In this document: positions 14,137 through 15,228 of the stretch, piece after piece
Numbering within the stretch: the stretch's first letter is position 1
How the letters are laid out: the number at the start of each line of letters is the position of its first letter
DNA from: an uncultured Clostridia bacterium
Lineage (GTDB): Bacteria > Bacillota > Clostridia > UMGS1883
Assembly: GCA_947629615.1 (NCBI GenBank)
Contig: CANRER010000021.1
Coordinates: forward strand, 1 to 15,228
DNA length: 15,228 nt
Direction: 5' to 3'
Notes under the pieces: generated by a model
What the model saw: the letters and a program-made list of their open reading frames with translations, nothing else
Database searches by the model: none
Told to the model about the DNA's origin: nothing
Made by a program: the position numbers and the translations under genes

Positions 14137-15144
14137 ATGACAGGTGACAAAAAAGTGATCCTCTCGGGCATACAGCCCTCCGGCGACAGCATAACCCTTG
14201 GCAACTACCTCGGCGCGCTGAACAACTGGGTGAAGCTTCAGGACGAGTACGACTGCCTCTATATGCTGGCCGATATGCACACCCTTACCGTCCGCCAAGA
14301 GGCCGCGAAGCTGCGCTCGCGCACGCTTTCGCTGCTTGCCCAGTACATCGCCGCCGGGCTCGACCCGGATAAAAACATAATGTTCATTCAAAGCCACGTC
14401 CCCGCCCACGCGGAGCTGGCGTGGATACTCAACTGCTACACGCAGATGGGCGAGCTGGGCCGCATGACGCAGTTTAAGGACAAAAGCCAAAAGCACGCCG
14501 ACAACGTAAACGCCGGCTTGTTCGACTACCCGGTGCTGATGGCCGCCGATATCCTGCTCTATAAGGCCGACCTTGTGCCCGTCGGCACCGACCAAAAGCA
14601 GCACGTCGAGCTGACGCGCGACATCGCGCAGCGCTTCAACGGCATCTACGGCGACGTGTTCACCGTACCGGAGCCGTATATCGCGCCGCCGAGCGCGGGC
14701 TCGAAGATAAAGAGCCTTCAGGACCCCACCGCGAAGATGAGCAAGAGCGACCCCAATCCCAACGGCTGCATATTCATGCTCGACCCGCCGGAGGTCGTTG
14801 TGAAAAAGATAAAGAGAGCCGTCACCGACTCCGAGGCCGAGGTGGCCTACCGCGAGGGCAAGGACGGCATAAATAACCTGCTTACGATTTACGCCGCCGT
14901 GACCGGTAAAACCGTGGAGCAGGCCGCGAACGAGTTTTCCGACAGCGGCTACGGCGACTTTAAGGCCGCCGTGGGCGAGGCGACGGCCGAGCGGCTGCGC
15001 CCCTTCCAGGAAAAGTACCGCGAGCTGATGAACAATAAGGACTACCTCGAGGCGGTTTACAGAAGCGGCGCAGAACGCGCCGGAAGGCTCGCCGCCCGAA
15101 CGCTTTCTAAGGTGATGAAAAAAGTGGGCTTCGTGCCAAGATAG
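14137..15144 (+). CDS. trpS: Tryptophan--tRNA ligase
   Basis: Class Ic aminoacyl-tRNA synthetase that charges tRNA-Trp. 335 residues, the usual bacterial length. The HIGH-type motif appears as TLGN (20-23) in GIQPSGDSITLGNYLGA, and the KMSKS loop is KMSKS at 200-204 in DPTAKMSKSDPN. MTQFKDKS (110-117), YPVLMAADILLY (131-142) and VPVGTDQKQHVELTRDIAQRFN (148-168) are characteristic of TrpS and separate it from TyrS. GAAAGGGA lies before the ATG, with 20 bases separating it from the aminotransferase stop. The gene has no T-box leader of its own, unlike many clostridial synthetase genes, so it probably depends on the promoter at 12841. The stop codon overlaps the ribosome site of the next gene. 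Confidence 0.97.
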   Translation: MTGDKKVILSGIQPSGDSITLGNYLGALNNWVKLQDEYDCLYMLADMHTLTVRQEAAKLRSRTLSLLAQYIAAGLDPDKNIMFIQSHVPAHAELAWILNCYTQMGELGRMTQFKDKSQKHADNVNAGLFDYPVLMAADILLYKADLVPVGTDQKQHVELTRDIAQRFNGIYGDVFTVPEPYIAPPSAGSKIKSLQDPTAKMSKSDPNPNGCIFMLDPPEVVVKKIKRAVTDSEAEVAYREGKDGINNLLTIYAAVTGKTVEQAANEFSDSGYGDFKAAVGEATAERLRPFQEKYRELMNNKDYLEAVYRSGAERAGRLAARTLSKVMKKVGFVPR

Positions 15145-15148
15145 GAGG
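15143..15148 (+). promoter_or_regulatory. Ribosome binding site of the following gene
   Basis: AGGAGG overlaps the trpS stop codon (15142-15144) and is six bases before a GTG at 15155, indicating coupled translation and identifying the start of the truncated gene. Confidence 0.75.
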
Positions 15149-15154
15149 CGCCCC

Positions 15155-15228
15155 GTGAGAAATACAAGCATTCTTTTCGCGTTCATAGTGGCCTTTGTGG
15201 TCGCCTTCGCGCTGACGCCCTTCGTCAA
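15155..15228 (+). CDS. Membrane protein, 5' end only; possibly WecA/TagO-type undecaprenyl-phosphate sugar-phosphate transferase
   Basis: Only the first 24 codons and a partial codon are in the window. From the GTG at 15155 the frame is open and reads MRNTSILFAFIVAFVVAFAL then TPFV: a single hydrophobic membrane helix ending in Thr-Pro. This is the usual N-terminus of polyprenyl-phosphate GlcNAc-1-phosphate transferases (WecA/TagO/MraY superfamily), which start teichoic acid or other surface glycan synthesis, but 24 residues cannot prove it. The consensus AGGAGG, its spacing and the tight link to trpS make it a real gene in the same operon. Confidence 0.6.
   Translation, partial: MRNTSILFAFIVAFVVAFALTPFV

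Noticed and set aside
13786..15228. Minus-strand open frame of about 480 codons opposite the aminotransferase and trpS
   Set aside because: Overlaps two certain genes end to end and shows no family motif.
1..15228. Search for CRISPR arrays, tRNA or rRNA genes, insertion sequences, prophage or attachment sites
   Set aside because: No spaced direct repeats, cloverleaf-like segments, transposase motifs or integrase genes were seen by eye; a covariance-model scan would be needed for a firm negative.

Overview
The window reads as ordinary chromosome from a GC-rich, endospore-forming, anaerobic member of the Clostridia (Firmicutes), most like the Oscillospiraceae-type gut clostridia. The evidence is: a gyrB-gyrA pair of Firmicutes type, a spoIIGA-sigE sporulation operon, a YpeB-type germination protein, an oxygen-sensitive glycyl-radical enzyme with its radical-SAM activase, an archaeal-type phosphoglycerate mutase, and coding sequence rich in G+C with AT-rich promoters. 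No mobile element, tRNA, rRNA, CRISPR array or phage gene was found.

Layout. 1-4439 (+): the 3' part of gyrB, then gyrA, probably one transcript and usually close to the replication origin in Firmicutes. 4447-4474: a perfect bidirectional terminator shared with the converging operon. 4476-6125 (-): spoIIGA followed by sigE, the mother-cell sigma factor and the protease that activates it. 6126-6340: a divergent control region. 6341-9619 (+): activase plus glycyl-radical enzyme, here called hypE-hypD, a predicted trans-4-hydroxy-L-proline dehydratase system. 9767-10018 (+): an 83-residue protein of unknown function with its own promoter and terminator. 10155-11357 (-): apgM-type phosphoglycerate mutase. 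11469-12770 (+): ypeB without its usual partner sleB next to it. 12929-15228 (+): an apparent operon of a PLP aminotransferase, trpS, and the first 74 bases of a membrane protein gene whose N-terminus resembles WecA/TagO-type phosphoglycosyl transferases.

How the genes work together. The two gyrase subunits form one enzyme. SpoIIGA converts pro-SigE to active SigE during sporulation, and YpeB acts later in the spore cortex. HypE installs the glycyl radical on HypD, which would dehydrate 4-hydroxyproline to pyrroline-5-carboxylate; the reductase that makes proline from it (ProC) is not in the window. The most noteworthy points are the HypD assignment, supported by nearly complete active-site conservation, the autonomous small gene at 9767, the separation of sigE from sigG and of ypeB from sleB, and gyrase residues at quinolone-determining positions. 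I did not find clear evidence for a wholly new multi-gene system.
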